A stretch of 64,000 nucleotides of DNA from Fratercula arctica. Lineage: Eukaryota; Chordata; Aves; Charadriiformes; Alcidae. Positions 1 through 12,516 of the stretch are shown piece after piece (position 1 is the first letter of the stretch; each line of letters opens with the position of its first letter). Both the position numbers and the translations under genes were made by a program. Location of the stretch: assembly GCA_947846985.1 (NCBI GenBank), contig CANTUZ010000007.1:30818355-30882354 (forward strand). Direction: 5' to 3'. The notes below the pieces were generated by a model that saw only the letters and a list, made by a program, of their open reading frames with translations, did not search any database and had not been told where the DNA came from.

Positions 1-3000
1 AACATTTAAACATATATTTAAATATGCTAAATGTATTAGAAATGTATTTGCATATAAATGCAATGCTTTTAATTCTTGAAGAATGTGCCCTTTTTGCAGT
101 GTTGTATTTTAACATGTCCTGCTTCCACTGGTAAAATAATGAGCAAAGTTCAGGATAAGTTAGAGAGAATTTCATGATTAAGCACAGTTAGGTGCTCTTG
201 AGTCAAATTCAGTTTGACTAGTTTAGCAGTTGTAAGCTATGCCATTTGTTTACATTATGGTAATTACAAGTTCTTCTGCTCACAGTGTTCAATAAGTCTT
301 TCAGCAGACTTATATTCAGGTTTTCTTTGGGTGCCGAAAGCTAGTACTTTATTGGTCACTGTGACTTAACTTCTCTCGACTATTCAGATTTGGCTCCTCT
401 TTACTCTTTCTGTCAGTTATGATGTGCAAAACCACTGCTTGTAGATCTACAATCAAGAAATATATAAGTGAACAATATAACAATAATGGCTATGGAGATA
501 CCCGAGGATTTTGTGGTTGAGTTTACTTACATGGGTTTGCCATATTTCTTGACATGTTTGAAACACAATGCTCTCTGACTAATCTAAACTATCATCAACA
601 CTTTCTATATATTTATTTTCTTTACTTCCCATTTAAGAAGTTTACTGCTACAAGAAGCATACTAAATTTCACCCCAGAGGTGGCTGCTCTTGAGTAACTT
701 AGATGTGATGCCACACTACGATTCGGACGTTTTTTACTCTGGTTGAACACGACCACGTTAATAGCATTCTTTTATCTGCAGTTTGGATCTAGACAAAAGC
801 ATAACCAAACATGTAATTGTATTTCTTATTTTAACTTTTCTTAGGAAACGCCTTACTTTGCTTACCTTCCTTCATTTTTTAGGAATAACTGTGGAGTTCT
901 TTAGGTTGATACACGGGTAGGATTTAATAACAATAGAATGTGATTTATGTTTGCTGCTTAGAGCCATAATATTTTCAAACAGCAGCAGCATTGAAATGAC
1001 AAGTAAATGTACAATTTAGTCTTGTCAAACAGTGTGGGTGTATTTGAAGTTGACAAGGCATAAACTGTGAAGCGGTATCCCTTTTAACCAATATAGCACT
1101 AATGTACATTGATATAACATGAAGGGATAATATAGTCCTTCATGAACTGAAGTTGCAAGAATTACGTAGAACTTTTGGAAGTTACTTCTACTCTTCCAGT
1201 GCAATGTATACTGGATTTTTTTACTTTAATGTCTAGAGAGTTTGAACTAAACATTTTTGGACAAAAGGTTATAAAGACTAATATGGAAAAAAAAGAATTT
1301 AAAAATTGTACACTTAAGTATTGTTATAGTGATAGTTGTCATTGTATTAGTATTCAGTGTGTGGAATAGGAAATAAATTCATTCAAAATGCTTTTAGGTT
1401 GAGACTGTCAGAAAAGCCATAGGAAGCATGAACCTATGTCCCATTAAAATATATATGCTTTCAAATTTTATAAAGGCAAAACCCCTAGATATAAACACAT
1501 GTGAAGAGGATTAAAGGTGAATTACTTACTGAGGATTAAATTAATAAAGATTTAAATCTGAAAAAATGAATAAAATTTAAAAGAGATTATTAGGCTAAGA
1601 GCATCGGATCTTGATTTTTAGAGAAATTAGAGATTTCCTTTTCCTACATTGAGATATTGGTTACCTTTGGTAAGTCTTTTCTAGGAACAAGGTTTTTTCA
1701 TCTAGGCCTCCATAAATAATATAAACCTGCAGCTCTCATTTTGCATCCTCAATAACTTATGTGAGCTTAATGTTAAACTATCTTTGAAGTCATAACCAGC
1801 TATATAATATTTTGGAGAAAAAAAAATCAATTATTTCTCCAGTGTGATGAAATAGTAACTGTGGGCAATTTACAGTGGTATGCTGCGGGAAATATTTTCA
1901 ATTTACAATTATTTTTTTAAAGAATTTTTTCTATGTTATTTACTATGGAAATTAAAAAGGGAATTAAACATATAAGATTCATCAAAATTTAAACTATTTA
2001 CGAACAAGTAAATATTTACCTAAGGAAATTACTTCTTGTGTGTACTATATGCATTGAAATAGAACAATTAAGGTCTGTACATTTTATAGGTGCTTATTGC
2101 TTATAAAGAATAGTAGGAGGTGGTAAAAATAATTAGGAAAATAATAACCAATTTTGAGTATTTGTCCCTAACTTCTTTTACTGCAGCACACATTTCAACC
2201 TTAGCTGCCAAGCTTAATGGCCAGGCATACTGGTTTTAATCACAAATTAAATTCTGACTTATTAAAGTTCTTCCAGTTTTACATAATAATCTTTAATCGT
2301 TAAAATTTAGTTCACTGCTTTCTGTTAACAGAAGTTTGTTTTCAGTCCATAAACAGCATTTTCTGGATGTGAATATGTAGAAATTTGTTTCTTTTACAGG
2401 AACGTGTCTTAGCAACCGTGTCCTCTTGATTCCTTTGGGTGCATCAGGGAAAGAAATTAAACTTTCTTTTCTGATTAACATAATGCAGTTAGTCCAGATT
2501 GATGAAGGGGTGGCTGTACATCTGTGACTGAGGGAATAAACCAAATATGTCAATTTGGATAAAAAAGTAAACATTCCATGTTCAGCACAGATTTTCATAT
2601 TAATTGTCAGCACAATAATTATGTAAGTGTAATTAATGTTTAGACTCTGAAGTCACTTGAGTAACAAGAATGCCCAAATACAAATCTGTAGTGTTGTCAA
2701 CATTTATGCAAGTACAGGAATTTTAAGGGTGCTGTTACATATAATTAAGTCAGCAAGCTGCCTGCTTATCAGTTAAATAAAATGATTAGTGGTTATGACC
2801 CTGGTAAATTTTTGACAGTCATCCCTTGTGAGTGTAACAAGGCTGTTCTATGGAATGGCGGATTTTGATTGCATGTTGTCTTGTCAGCTGTGTCTTTGCT
2901 TTCACCTTGCTATCCAGACATCTTCTCCATCTCTGGTTTACAACTTCAACTAAAAAGGCAGTTGTTAAAATTTTCACCACTAGATTTGTTTTTATTGCAA

Positions 3001-3063
3001 TTACTTTGTGCAGACTGAAACACTGAATATGTGTTTCAGTGCAAGCTCTGCAATTTTTAATAT
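1..3063. other. AT-rich unique sequence, no gene seen
   Basis: No open frame here exceeds about 106 codons and none resembles a known protein. There is no CpG cluster and no recognisable RNA gene. The stretch from about 2740 to 2900 is less repetitive and carries homeodomain-like and TALE-like motifs, so it may be a conserved element (see findings). Just before the CR1 fragment, around 3021-3041, lies a short inverted repeat (CACTGAA and TTCAGTG with a 7-base loop). The rest looks like neutral intron or intergenic DNA. Confidence 0.6.
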
Positions 3064-3210
3064 TATAGAATCATAGAATGGTTCAGGTTGGAAGGGACCT
3101 TAAAGATCATCTGGTTCCAACGCCCCTGGCATGGGCAGGGACACCTCCTACTAGACCAGGCTGCTCAAAGCCTCATCCAGCCTGGTCTTGAACACTTCCA
3201 GGGATGGGGA
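3064..3210 (-). mobile_element. CR1 LINE 3'-end fragment
   Basis: This is a severely 5'-truncated copy of CR1, the main non-LTR retrotransposon of birds. Read on the minus strand it gives the family's 3' untranslated end: the piece starting ATAGAATCATAGAATGG on the plus strand is the reverse complement of the terminal ATTCTATG-type repeat. It is followed by the complement of the GGTTGGA, GGTCCCTTCCAACC and 'collapsed ORF2 end' blocks typical of CR1. It is about 150 bp long, whereas full CR1 is about 4.5 kb. No target-site duplication is clear, as expected for this family. Similarity to the consensus as I remember it is high, so this is one of the younger copies in the window. Confidence 0.93.
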
Positions 3211-6200
3211 ATGTTTCCTTCATTTTGAATTTGTACACTTGAGCTGAAGTTGAAGGGCTCACAGAAGAATTTCAGCCCCAAGTATTATTTCCATGGATTT
3301 TTAAAGAATACCAAAGACATTATTCCATTTATGTAGAAATAATTTTTAAGTCTGGGACAAAGAATATATACTTTACTTGTTCATAAATCATATTTTTGTT
3401 AATGGTGACGGTGGGAGAAGCAAAAAGAAAGGAAACAGTTGGAGTAGGTGGAGGAGCCTAAAAGAGGGTGCTCAGCTGAAAGGCATTTCTGGAGAAGAGT
3501 AAGGCAGATTGAAAGAAACGGAAGAGACTGAATCATGAAGGCCCACTTATGATTCAAGAGAAACATGGAGTATTTTTTGTTTTGTTGTGAGTCCAGCAAT
3601 CAAGGAATAAAAGTTTAGAAGAACAGAAATCTTGAGAGAAAAAAATTATGCTGAACACTAGATTCTGTTTGAAATACAGTTTGCATTTATCTTTAGAGTT
3701 GACAAGATTTCTTTTTTTAAAAATTGGTGTTGTGGAGATGAAAGCTGAAGGCTGAGAAATATGAAAATGTGAAATAAATTACACTAATTGAATCTTATTT
3801 TTCCTTTCAGAGACTGCCTTTAGTCCACATGCCAAGCACAATTAGGTCTTTTAGAATCCAAGGACTTGCTTTTGAAGGCACTCGACTTTGATCATCTTGT
3901 AGCCAAGTGCCTTACTGGATGTAAATGACTTCCAACTGGTTTGGAAAGTCAACCTCACTTTGCAATTCTCAAAGGCAGCCCAGACAGTCCAGAAAATCTT
4001 AATGTACTTGAAATTGTATGCACTTACTTCACTGGCTGCAACACAATGTATGGCTGATAGGTCTGTGTTTTTTGCAATGCAGAAGGATGCCAGGTTGTGT
4101 TTAACTTAGTGTCCAAATTGACAAATTTCAATTTTTACTCTGAAATATGGCCTTAGTTTAGCAGAACTGGTTTATATTTTCAAATTCTGATTGTTTACTT
4201 TTAAATATTCAACAACTACCATTTTTACAGTCATTTTCCAATAATGGAAAGAATATACAAATATATCATTCTCAGTTGTTAGAAAATGATGTTGTGTCTG
4301 TTCTGTTTCAATGGTGATTCAATTGAATTAAGAGGATCGGCTGAAATAAAGATACTTCTAACAATTTTAAATACATAATCTTTCACACTAACAAGAAAAT
4401 TGTAGCAGTGTCATAGTCAAACTGCAGAAAAATAAACGTATGACTAGATGCATGTCAAATATTATGTATAGGTCAGTGAAGCAAATTAAGATAAATGTAG
4501 TTCAGTTGTCTTAGCTTTCTACTGCAGTTCTGCTGTCTGTGTGTTGTCTCTGTTTTATTATGGTGAAGAATTGCAGAACTTCTGCAAATTTATCCTGTAT
4601 ATCTAGACATGTTTTTCATGGCCTTTTCAATGTTTCTGACTTTCCCTCCTGAACATGTATATTCTCTGAAACGCTTTTGAAATTGCATGGTTCTAAGCCA
4701 CCACATATAGTTTCCTTGCAATGTCACTTATTATATTTCCATTGTAATCTGGTGCAAATAGTTAATATAAGGGAAATGCACAATAAAACTGCCATTTTGC
4801 ATGAGCTGTTTGTATGGTTAGGCATGGTAGAGCTAATTCAGGGCACTGTCAGTCATGCAATGCAGCTGCCGTATGCAGAATCTCTCTTCCTAGACCTGAT
4901 TACAGGCTTCTCCACTGGTCACCTATGATGCAAGACTTCTCTGACTGCTGTTATAAGGCTCAATATGGGCCATTCTGTTTCCTTTGAATCAGCATCACAT
5001 ATTTTGTGGAGACTTAAGAGGTCTAATATACTATGCACCTCGTTTTTCCAACCTAGTTCTTGCTGTTTGAAATTCTTTCTTTCTTAGCCCGTGGTTTTGT
5101 TTTTTTTTCTCCCCCACTATATGTGTGGATTGAAGGACATTCTTATTTGTGAGTGGTTGCTGGATATATCTTCCCCATAAATCTAACAATGGCTTTGGAT
5201 TACTGAACTTTGTCTTAGTGTTTGGAATTTGATACAGTGGCAGATGTTGCACTGGTTTGTACACTAGTAGTGCTTATTCCTTGACAGTGGGATTAAATTA
5301 TTATTATCTGGTAAAAGCTTTTGGTAGGGTGTTGGGGTTTTTCTTATTGCCTAGGAAATTCTCTACACTTCCATAATGACCTTTTCTGACACTTGAGGTC
5401 TTGTGCTGGTCCATGTAGGAAAGAACACTTAAACTAGGAGCCAGTTATCTGTCTACCCAGAGAGTTACTTTCCTGAGATGTTTCTCTGAAGGACACCATG
5501 TGGAGGCAAAGATGCCCAGATGCTGCTGGAACTGCCTCCATCACAGCTAGGAAGAAGGTCTAGAGGTCTGCTCTGAATTTCATTAAATGTAGTGCAGAGA
5601 GCACAGCTTCAGGGGGAAAAATAAAAAGCATAGGTATTAATAAGAAGAAATTATATTGGATTCTTTCCTTTCAGTTTGTAAACTGTGTTTCTTTAGATGT
5701 TATTAAAATATTTGCATGACAGCAATAGATAACATTAAACTAGAATTAGGTAAGATTTTATTTTCTCCAAAAGAGCTCAGTTACTGACGTCCTTCTCAGC
5801 ATGAAGAAACAGAGAAATTCCATCTGTGAACCATCCCAAACAATTCTTGCATTCATGGTTAAGAACCTGACTCATTTCTTCTTGTGTTTCAGATTTGAAA
5901 TGTGAACTGAAATGTGTTGCTGTAGATAATAAACAGTAACAATGAACACTATAAATAATTTAGTTGGTAAGTCCAACAGATTTGTTCATGGAAGCAAAGG
6001 TGATTCAAGGATATGACAGTTCAGATAAGCTATAGGAATGCTCTTAGCTGGTTGAGCTAACTTCATAATATTGCCAAGAGTAATTCTGCTTTGTCGCTTC
6101 CAAAGGAACACTCCATTCCTCACTGCACAAACAATTGTACAAATGCATTTAATCTTTTATTCACATGGTGGCTGGTTGTCAGTTGTGCCTTAGCTCTCTT

Positions 6201-7165
6201 TCAGATTCCTAAGAAACTTAGGACGTTCTACTTTGTCATTTACATATCACTATAACCCTGCGTTACTCTGAATAAGTTTTCTTTTTTTTTTCTTTTTTTT
6301 GCACCCAACAGTATTTCTTACAAGATGTTTCTATCTCCCTTTACCTAAAATGCAGTATGTCCACATATAAATGGTGCTAAATTTGCACACACTAATATAC
6401 ACAGATATACATTGTTTCTTGGCATTTGTTCTCAGAAACGTGCCTGCTATCCTGGTTGCCTAATTATCCACAAAATAAGAAAAAAATAAAATTGGGTGTA
6501 CAAAGAATAGACAGTAATCAAAATGCTGAGATATCTCTAGAAGACAGTTTGCCAAACTTTCTTCTTGTTAAGTTTTATATTGTATGCCAGGCATATACAG
6601 TCAGTCGAGAAATGTTTTTTTTGAAAACCGTATAGATAGAAAAAAATCCTGCTAGTCTTATTTTACTTTCTTGAATATATACAGGGCCATGTATTATTAT
6701 GTTATCTTTTCTAATTTTAAATGTTAACAGGCTATTCAATTAACAGTTCACAATTGCATAGCACAAAATTCTGCAAAGATATTAATAAATTAGCACTAGT
6801 TATTTAAGGATATTATCAATTGACTTCCAAATAACATATATGATGATATCTAGTTCAATTATTTTATTAATGAATACGATATTAAACCCAGCAAGGACAG
6901 AGACAGAGCAATGTTTTCTGAAGATGATGCCAGTCACCCAGTACAACTACAACGTGATGACCAAATTGGTCTTCCCCTCCATCTGTGTTTGTCTTCAGAA
7001 GAAAATAATCATGTTATTAACAACTAATGCTTGCACTGCAGACAATCTGTCAACAGAGATGATCAAAGCCAGGCAATACATAAGAAATTCTGTATATTTC
7101 ATAACCAGAAAGAATCTGAAACACATACAAAACATAGAATTAACCCAAAGAAATTTACCTGCCAC
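3211..7165. other. AT-rich unique sequence, no gene seen
   Basis: No convincing gene or RNA. A good splice-acceptor-like sequence (pyrimidine tract then CAG) ends at 3810, but it opens only about 26 codons before a stop and has no clear donor. A T-rich tract occupies 6277-6300 and is followed by another acceptor-like CAACAG. Frames at 4677-4928 and 6840-7169 are short and featureless. Confidence 0.55.
6277..6300. repeat. T-rich tract
   Basis: A run of T interrupted by single C bases. It is low-complexity sequence with no coding meaning. With the following CACCCAACAG it mimics a 3' splice site. Confidence 0.8.
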
Positions 7166-7560
7166 TTAAAATGGCATTGAATGGTCTCTCCACAGGCTGC
7201 GGGGGAGTCTCTGCTGCGTGCTCCTGGCTCCAGGGCCTGGCGCGCTCTTCCTGCTCCTCCTCCCCCAGCCTTGCTGTGCCCATGGCCGTTCCTCACGCTC
7301 TTCCCCTCACACTTTTCCCCTCATGCCTGGCACCATTTTGCCCTTCCTCAGATGCACTTTCCCAGGGGTGCCACCGACTCCACTGATGGGCTCAGCTGTG
7401 GCCTGTGGTGGGACCGGCCGGAACTGGTTGGAACCGGCCGGAACTGGTTGGAACCGACTGGGGCAGCCCCAGTCTCTCCTCACAGAGGCCACCGTGCAGC
7501 CCTCCTGCTGCCAAAACCTTGCTTCGTATGCCCAATAAAAGTCTTTAAATGAGTATCTGA
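7166..7560 (+). mobile_element. GC-rich dispersed bird repeat, LTR-like
   Basis: Base composition jumps here from strongly AT-rich to GC-rich with several CpGs. The block starts near TGAATGGTCTCTCCACAGG and ends with a CCCAATAAA polyadenylation-type signal at about 7530-7540. From memory, unverified, the opening phrase and the later phrases CTGATGGGCTCAGC, TCACAGAGGCCACC and CCAAAACCTTGC recur at many places in bird genomes. They are often mis-annotated there as small 'hypothetical proteins'. The polyadenylation signal suggests an LTR from an endogenous retrovirus, but I could not define LTR ends or a target duplication, and no retroviral gene is present. Overlapping frames on both strands (for example 7181-7552 plus and 7307-7738 minus) are by-products of the GC content, not genes. 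An old non-retroviral repeat or a retrocopied transcript end is the alternative. Confidence 0.5.
7411..7456. repeat. 20-bp tandem duplication
   Basis: The unit GGAACCGGCCGGAACTGGTT is present slightly more than twice head to tail: 7411-7430, 7431-7450, then a partial third unit. The copies are nearly identical, so the duplication is recent relative to the surrounding element. It contains the CCGGCCGG palindrome twice and is the most CpG-dense spot in the window. Confidence 0.9.
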
Positions 7561-7760
7561 TGCATGTAGGTGATGCTTGGTGTGCCCACCCTGAGATTGC
7601 TGGTTGCCTTGGACATGAAGGAGCATGAACTGATCTTCCAGGAGGCAATTCCATTGAGGATGCCATGTGCAGGTCCCTGAGGTACCTGCTCCACAGGAGG
7701 ATCACCAACGGTACCAGGATGATAGGGACTCTCCACAAGCAGGGTAAGTCCTGTCTTCCG
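7561..7760. other. Moderately GC-rich segment of unknown origin
   Basis: This 200-bp segment directly follows the AATAAA-bearing repeat and has similar raised GC. A good splice-donor-like sequence (CAGG then GTAAGT) occurs at 7744-7749. On the plus strand the frame just before it is open for roughly 38 codons but holds a TGA further upstream. On the minus strand a frame spans 7545-7778 (77 codons). I do not recognise either translation. It may be the continuation of the same mobile element, a decayed exon, or unrelated unique DNA. Confidence 0.35.
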
Positions 7761-8062
7761 ATTCCTTGGATTTGCCAAATATTGCTAGTTTCTCTGAATG
7801 ACTATAAGAACCCCCAAAGAGTTTGCTACAGCCGGTGAAGAGGGGAGCCAAGGGCACTGGATGCTTTTCTGCCTTTTAGAGTTCTGCCAATGTAGAGCCA
7901 GGATACTTCACGTTCCAGCCCTCAAGCCCACTTTCTGCTGCCTTTCTCTGGCAAGAGCGACAGCTGGTCTTCTGGATTATGGTAGTTACAGCAGATTGAT
8001 AATAACCGAAGGACAAAGGGATAAAAAGTGATAAAGAAGTAGAGTCAAGGCCTTTGTGTCTG

Positions 8063-8096
8063 TACTTCTTTGTGTTTTCTACTTCTTTGTGTTTGC
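8063..8096. repeat. 17-bp tandem duplication
   Basis: TACTTCTTTGTGTTTTC (8063-8079) is followed at once by TACTTCTTTGTGTTTGC (8080-8096), with one transposed T/G difference at the end. It looks like a local slippage duplication. Confidence 0.9.
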
Positions 8097-11000
8097 GCTT
8101 CTAAACTGGAAAGGAAAAATGAGATTTTCTTTTTCTAAAAAAAGTAAAAAGTGCTTAAGAGAAAATAAAAAATAAAACTTTGAATAAAAAAATCTCCAGA
8201 TGGTCATTAAATATGTTAAATGGCAGTCTGCTTTCAGCCCACCAGGCACCAATTTTATTATTCTAATAACATCTTAAAATGAAAAAGATAAAGTCTTATA
8301 AAAAGAGGCTGTTAACTTTGATGGTGCTTAATCCAAATAACTTTTAGAATACCCATTAACGTGCAGAGATACAAAACATACATTCAGCAACAAAAATAGT
8401 TCTCTCCTGAAAGGCCCTCATGCAGACATTTCCAGACTTTCTATTCTCTTTTGTATGCAGGTGCTTAAAACCAGAAATATGCAAAGGAAGAAACTTAACA
8501 AACGCTGTGTTAAAACAAAACAGTGGTTTATAGGAAAATCAAAATTATTGATGTTGAAAATTCAGAAGAGTAAGATAACCAGAATTTGGAAAGCTGGTTC
8601 CATTTGCAGTCTAAGCTTTGCTATACATTACATATTACTGCATATGCATGTTACTAATATTTGATACATATTCCATGTACATATTAATAACATTTGATCA
8701 TGCAATGAAGTAAATCCTTCTCAACTAATGTGCATTATTTGTACGCTAATTTACAAACGTGTTCCATTTATCTGTAGTGGCTTGGGGGTTCTTTATTCAT
8801 TTCAGTTTCATATTATGTAAAGAAATATTTTCAGTATTACTTCAGATTTTGAAAAACTGAAAACTGAATGCTGTGATCTCTGTCCATTTACTTTATTTGG
8901 GGGATCTGGATGTGAAAAGTCATAGGTCCTGGAATTGAAAACCTCCTTTTCCAGAAGTCCCTAAGTATTTACAGTATTCTTTCAAATGAAGCCTCATTTT
9001 CTGTAAAGGAGTTTTTGGATACTCAGTTTGTAGAGAATTCTAATTCCAATGCTGAGGCTATATAACCTTCCAAATTTAGATATTTTATAAGATTTTTATA
9101 TTCTTTTAAGAATGCTGTATCACTTTTATGATGTATCCAAAGAAGTTTTGCTCCTTTCTTTAATTTCATATCCTAGATATGATTGTAAATTCTTCATACA
9201 GTCTTTACAACTAATTTATATTTTTCTGGTTTTATACAATGATGTAGTTCTGAAATGTTCAGAAAGATATTTAATGTTTCAGTGGCATTCATTGGATTAC
9301 ATAGTTTCTATAAGTATCTGTTAATTATTTCCGATGATACTTTCCCCTAAGTACTCTTTTCCAAGCTTCTGTATAGGCAGTTCAGCCATGTTTGTGAAAA
9401 CAGCGTTATAGACTCAGGTATTGATTAAACCAAAAGTGTGTGGGTGCATCTGCCCCTTTCCAGATGTATTAGCACAGCTGGAAGTCTGTTTGTAATGTGC
9501 AGTAGTAATCTAAGGAGGTACTGAGGCCTAAAATATTCAATAATGATCACCATGACAAACCTACGACTGCAGAAGATAGCCTTTGATTCATTGTGTACAT
9601 GTGTATCAACTTCTATTAATACAAATTAGGAAAATTATTGTATAATATTGAGGAAACAAACCCCATCAGTTTCTTTCAATGATTATTCCAATCCATTGTC
9701 CACATTCTTTGTTCTCTATCCTTGTTTTATTCATCTCACACCACCTAGTTGAGTAAGCGCCTTGGTCTAAGTGATCATCATACAATTACTCATTATAATT
9801 AATTCCTCTTTTTTCCACTGATTTTCAAAACTATGTTAGAACAACAAAGAAAAATGGTGACAAAATTAACTATTTCACTTTAGTGTGGAAAGACAATTTT
9901 TATATCCCTTATGCAAAATAACCTTAGGAAAAGTCATAAGTAAAGAAATCACTTGTGTTCTATGAACTAGAGGAATAAAATGCTATTACAAGCTAATTCT
10001 TTTTGAACAGTAATTTCTGAGTGGAAGGGATTGAAATACACCGCTGATATTAAGGATAATGCAGAAAAATGCTTTTTCAAATGCAGGCAGGTCTTTTTAT
10101 GCCTGAAGAATTTTCCTTAGTGTCATCCTGGGAAAAGGAAAAGGGAAAAATTTAAAAGGTGTCTATCTGTATCTGTTCTTTAGAAACAGGCTATAATTCC
10201 TTTTTCCCTCTGCTTCTGCCCATACCCCCCTGAACCACCCCCCCCAATTCTTTGCCAAAGTCATTCACCTTGTTCAGACTTGAATATTTTTAGTTACTGT
10301 GTGTCTGGAAAGTGTATCTGTATCAGTAAGAAAGCAAGTTATTAAGCAGATGAAGTTTATAACAGAAATTTGCTTCTGGCAGCAAAATAAACCAAAGACA
10401 GTGGAAATAGGTTGAGGCCCTTATTCAAGAAAATGCTCAGGTTTGGGGTTTTGTTTTTCACGGTGGAAAAACAGATAAGTGGTACACTAGGGATATTATT
10501 CCCTTCTGGGGAAAGAGGCAGCCTTATTACTAAAGCATTCTAAAAGGATAAGTGGGACATTAACGATATAGGGACTTCTTCTTAAGTGTTCAAGGCATTG
10601 AGAAACCTGTTTTTCCTGGTGGTCTGAAAGGAAGATTCGACAAAAAATAGCTGAAAAAATGCTGTCTGTTTCTACTTGAATTCACAAGTATTTTGTCAAC
10701 TGGATTAATGAGTATGGAAACTTCATATATTCCACAGTTTTACACATGTAATTTTATTTGTTTTGAGATGGAGTTCTAGACCAAAGACTTGAAAAATAAA
10801 ATCGCAAGAAACTTTTCATTCCACTCAGAAATATCATGTTTCTCAAAATACAGCAGCTTCCACACTGAGAACATATTCTCGGTAAGTATTGGTTCATTCT
10901 TTGAGGAAACAACCGAATACCTTGAAAAAAAGTGCATGAGAGTGGATATTTGAACATATGTATACATGTATGGTAGCTGGCTTCAGTAATAACTTTTAAA

Positions 11001-11296
11001 ATGGATCAGCGATGCCTTTACTGCTGAGCTGGATTGCTGCCAAGACTTGTGAAAAAAACTATATTCCTCCAAACATATTCTGTATAAGGAGATGACTGGC
11101 AATTACTCTGGCCAGAACTGTGCTGCACAGCTAAAGTAAACGGCAATGAACCTGAAAGAAATTGTATCCATAGCCTCTAAACACAGGCAAATGCATTTAC
11201 CTCCTTCTCTACATACATAACAATAATGGAAAAAACAGTCTTATTGCTAATTAAGAGTTCAAGCCGTTAATGTAATCTTGGGTCTTTCTGTTCAAT

Positions 11297-11313
11297 AAAA
11301 AAAAAAAAAAAAA
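11297..11313. repeat. Poly-A run (17)
   Basis: An uninterrupted run of A preceded by TTCAAT, so that AATAAA is formed at its edge. A T10 run starts at 11320, only a few bases away, giving a possible A/T fold-back. There is no retrocopied gene upstream that I can recognise. Confidence 0.9.
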
Positions 11314-12024
11314 GTACAGTTTTTTTTTTCTTTTCAGACTTCTCTTTTTCTTTCACTGATAAAATCTTTTTCTTTCTGAACATGATTCCCTATATCACAA
11401 CAAACAGGAGGAACACATTAAATATATTAAAGATCATCTTTTCATACCTGTTTCCAGCCATTATTGTCATGAGATTATTGGCTCTCAGAAAATGGAGAAT
11501 AAAAATAGAAGACTTTTTAAGAAAGGAAAAAAAGATAGAGTGCCTTTACAATATATTTGTAATTGTAGGATTCCCAGACCTTATAGCAGAGGGTATCAAA
11601 TCTGATCTTTCAAACTAGCTAAAAAAGCTGATACCATTCCCAATATATGAGAAAAAATAGCTTTTTGTAAAGGGACATATGTACTGCATATTTATGGAAT
11701 GATACAGGAGTTTGGGAGGGGTTAATTGAATTTCATAGGGCTTTTTCTCTTTTCCTATTGAAGATTAAAACAAGCCCCAGGGCATTTCCAAAAGTCTTAG
11801 AAAGACAGGGTCATTTTCTTGGGTTCCTGACTGTGCAAAGTTATTGAGGCTAAACTTACTTCTTGTGGCACACACATATATTTAAATCCTTTCCTATAAA
11901 TGTGGAAGTACATCTTACCAATAGATGAACTCCCAAAAGGTTTGCTGTGCTTGTAGGAGCCTGCAAGACATAAAATTTGCAGTTGAAAAATATTCAGGAA
12001 AAGTGTAACTGTATATGGAATAAA

Positions 12025-12516
12025 TCAGCTGGTCTGTTCGACTTTTGAATATGTCAGGCTGTGAGAGAGGAACATCAGAGAATGAGCAAAGAAATCTGCC
12101 TGACACTTTTGCCTACGGATTGAAGCGCAGGGGGTACTACAGCTAGTTAGCTGCTTCTGACTGGGAGTGTGTGCTTGCTTGTTGAATTGCGGCAGCCTAA
12201 AATCACACACATTCACAGAAAGAATGAGAGCAGCTGCGGAAGCAGGATGGATCTCGGGGTTTCCGACTTCACTGCAGTAACTGCACAGGCTGTCACTATT
12301 CAAACCCTGTAAAGCAGCAAGTAATTTTCCATAAGAGTACCTAAACATGGGGTTTCTTTGTGAATCCTTAATGATAATCTTTTTGCGATTTCCCTTACTT
12401 TTCCTTTGTTTATATAAATGTGGACGTATACAGTTCTCATCTTTGTAGAAGATTAATGGAACTGAGGTTTCTGGACAGAAGCCAGGCTGCAGGTACAGCA
12501 CTAGAGAATCATGCAT
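12025..12516 (-). other. 163-codon open frame, function unknown, doubtful gene
   Basis: This is the longest open frame in the window outside CR1. It starts at ATG (complement of 12514-12516) and runs 163 codons. The DNA is somewhat richer in GC than its surroundings, with a few CpGs around 12120-12260. The predicted protein shows no signal peptide, membrane segment, repeat or motif that I recognise, although it holds several Cys and a basic patch near residues 36-48. There is no CpG island or clear splice context. It could be chance, a retrocopied gene fragment too decayed to recognise, or a lineage-specific transcript. I regard chance as the leading explanation. Confidence 0.15.

Noticed and set aside
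3811..3920. Possible terminal exon after a strong acceptor-like site
   Set aside because: Only about 26 codons are open, there is no clear donor or poly-A signal nearby, and acceptor-like tracts are common by chance in T-rich DNA.
7307..7738. 143-codon minus-strand frame and three overlapping plus-strand frames
   Set aside because: They arise from the locally high GC of the LTR-like repeat. Several frames are open at once on both strands and none matches a protein family that I recognise.
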